Both the position numbers and the translations under genes were made by a program. This document shows positions 62,468 through 64,000 of a stretch of 64,000 nt of DNA, piece after piece. The stretch spans positions 1,612,001 to 1,676,000 of the forward strand of contig OZ316893.1 of NCBI GenBank assembly GCA_973895155.1. Reading direction: 5' to 3'. Source of the stretch: Marsupella aquatica (lineage: Eukaryota; Marchantiophyta). A model generated the notes under the pieces. That model worked only from the letters and a program-made list of their open reading frames with translations. It made no database searches and had not been told where the DNA came from. The number at the start of each line of letters is the position of its first letter. The stretch's first letter is position 1.

Positions 62468-64000
62468 TTTTGTTTCCTCTTGCGTAGAAAGTCTTGAATT
62501 CCCACTGCCAAGTATTGTTCTGTTAAATCCAACGTCCAGAAACTACTTTTCGCAGACAAACATGACTACTCTCAGAAAACTGAAGATCAAGTGCCGTTGA
62601 TATCCACCCCAGATATGGGTCCCAGGTTTTGTCTTAGCTTGGAAGGCTGTCATTCTTCTTTAGCTCATTGACAGGAAATATTCACGATTTGTATTGTGAT
62701 GCAATAATATCATATTTGATCTAATTCACCCTTGAAGATTTTGTCAACCTCTACAATCCATTTGAAAACTTGTATTTATATAATTGTTGGCTATTTTCAT
62801 CAAGGGGCTTACCTGTTAGCATGATGGCGACCAATTTGGCATTTTGGAATGCCACTTGATGACATTTTTCTCTTACTTGTTTTGCTTTCATTTGGGTCCA
62901 AGGCATCGTCCTTGATTTTTGAATTGTTTAGCAAACCTGTCTGTCACATCATAGTATATGAGAAGGAAATCAATTTTGCCTCTAATATTTCATTTGTTAA
63001 AAGTAACCATGATTTTTTCACGGAGAATTTGAAACAGCAGGACCTGAAAGGATACACACCACTTTCCGACGAACTCCTGGGAATCTTGCCAACTTTGTCA
63101 AGAGATTTATGAAATGATGCTTGGCCATACTGAAACAAATAGGTCCATTCCTCCATGAGGACCATTGTAAAAAGCATCCCTGCTTCAAGTGCTGTCAACT
63201 GCCTGCCGGAAAGGATCCATGCATCATCATTTCTTTGAAATCAGAAATAGGCCTTGCAGGAGATTCTATCTTCGTCTACTGCACTATGAATAATTGTGAA
63301 TAGACTCTAAGTATGCACCTAAGAAGAAACTCACAGTTTGATCCGCTTGATCAATCAGAAATACAGTTGTGGAATCATGTAAAGCAGACGTCAGTCTTGA
63401 TCTATTTTTTTGGTCTATAACATTAGTGTTCCATGGATTTTTGACCTTGTAACTTAGGACCAACAAGAAAATTTAAACGCTTTCAACTGAGTCTACAGAA
63501 TTTGAATCTTGTTAAATTTTCCCAGGCAAGACACCAGTTGTGGATCCTTTGTTTGAAAACGTTTCTTTTGGATCCTGTGTTTGAAACCGCTGAATCAATG
63601 TACCTGTGCACAATTTCTTTGCTGTTTCTTTTCTTCAATAGCAGTCTTCCAAAGCTCATGATGATTTTCTTGGTTACATTTGAGTTGTTTTTTAGAGCAG
63701 TACAACGCAAAAGTAGAGCCAAATCTCTGAGTGTTGCATGGTTTGTTGACGGTAACTCCCCCAACAGCAGTCGAAAAATATATATTTGTGAGTACCTGCT
63801 CGATATTGCTACAATCGAACAAATAGTTTAGGGTTGACATTAAAAACATGGAATTTGACAGAAATAGAGGTTTGAGATTCTTAACATTAAAGCTGAGTAC
63901 AACGCACAAAATGTATTGCCCTGTACTCAACGAGGTTGAGTGCTGCTGAGTACGGTCTAGTAAGTTTACACGAATCCGATTGACGTAGACCATTTAATTA
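62468..64000 (-). other. 5' region of formin; possible further exons
   Basis: The formin frame stays open for 25 codons upstream of the ATG to a TAG at about 62543, which could act as a 3' splice site. Minus-strand stretches at 63060-63179 and about 63340-63450 look exon-like and end in GT donors, but their phases do not join cleanly to the formin. No protein family is recognised, so none is called. Confidence 0.3.

Noticed and set aside
63502-63831. Plus-strand frame with AWFVDGNSP resembling an RNase H start
   Set aside because: One short match without any other retrotransposon motif; judged chance.

Overview
The window looks like nuclear DNA of a land plant. Its genes are split by many short GT-AG introns. 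Two encode putative methyltransferases of the plant PMT (DUF248) family, one a plant-type SURNod19 protein and one a plant formin. Between them lie plant-style transposons: a Helitron, a Tourist-like MITE, a MULE transposase, a tRNA-derived SINE and many local duplications. I cannot name the species. Compact multi-exon genes set among large diverged repeats would fit a spore-bearing plant (liverwort, lycophyte or fern), but that is a guess.

Layout. 1-5020: repeats, then the 5' region of the first gene. 5021-7806 (+): ten-exon TAM41-type mitochondrial CDP-diacylglycerol synthase, rebuilt as a complete 337-aa frame. 7807-14760: repeat-rich, with a complete non-autonomous Helitron (9606-11377) carrying its own minisatellite, followed by several tandem segmental duplications. 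16546-20185 (+) and 22275-25753 (-): two convergent PMT-type genes (603 and 632 aa) that share intron positions but belong to different PMT subgroups. 25754-38896: about 13 kb with no gene I can support; it holds a SINE, a CpG-rich GC island, an LTR-like remnant and short duplications. 38897-40282 (-): intronless SURNod19 gene (461 aa). 41830-46600: repeats, a Harbinger MITE and a 23-base poly-G run. 46661-48838 (-), possibly up to 49350: MULE transposase with all three DDE residues, a SWIM finger and a zinc knuckle. 51900-52226 (-): small unrecognised ORF next to a 30-bp minisatellite. 55961-62467 (-): five-exon formin (1472 aa) with FH1, FH2 and a long unrecognised N-terminus. 62468-64000: unresolved, possibly further 5' exons.

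How the genes relate. They do not form an operon-like unit. Two are linked to the secretory or cell-wall system (the PMT pair), one to mitochondrial cardiolipin synthesis, one to actin nucleation and one to an extracellular or apoplastic membrane protein. I see no obvious new multi-gene system. The most interesting leads are the Cu-monooxygenase-like His/Met pattern in the SURNod19 protein, the well-delimited Helitron with its graded minisatellite, the long N-terminus of the formin, and the MULE gene with intact catalytic residues.
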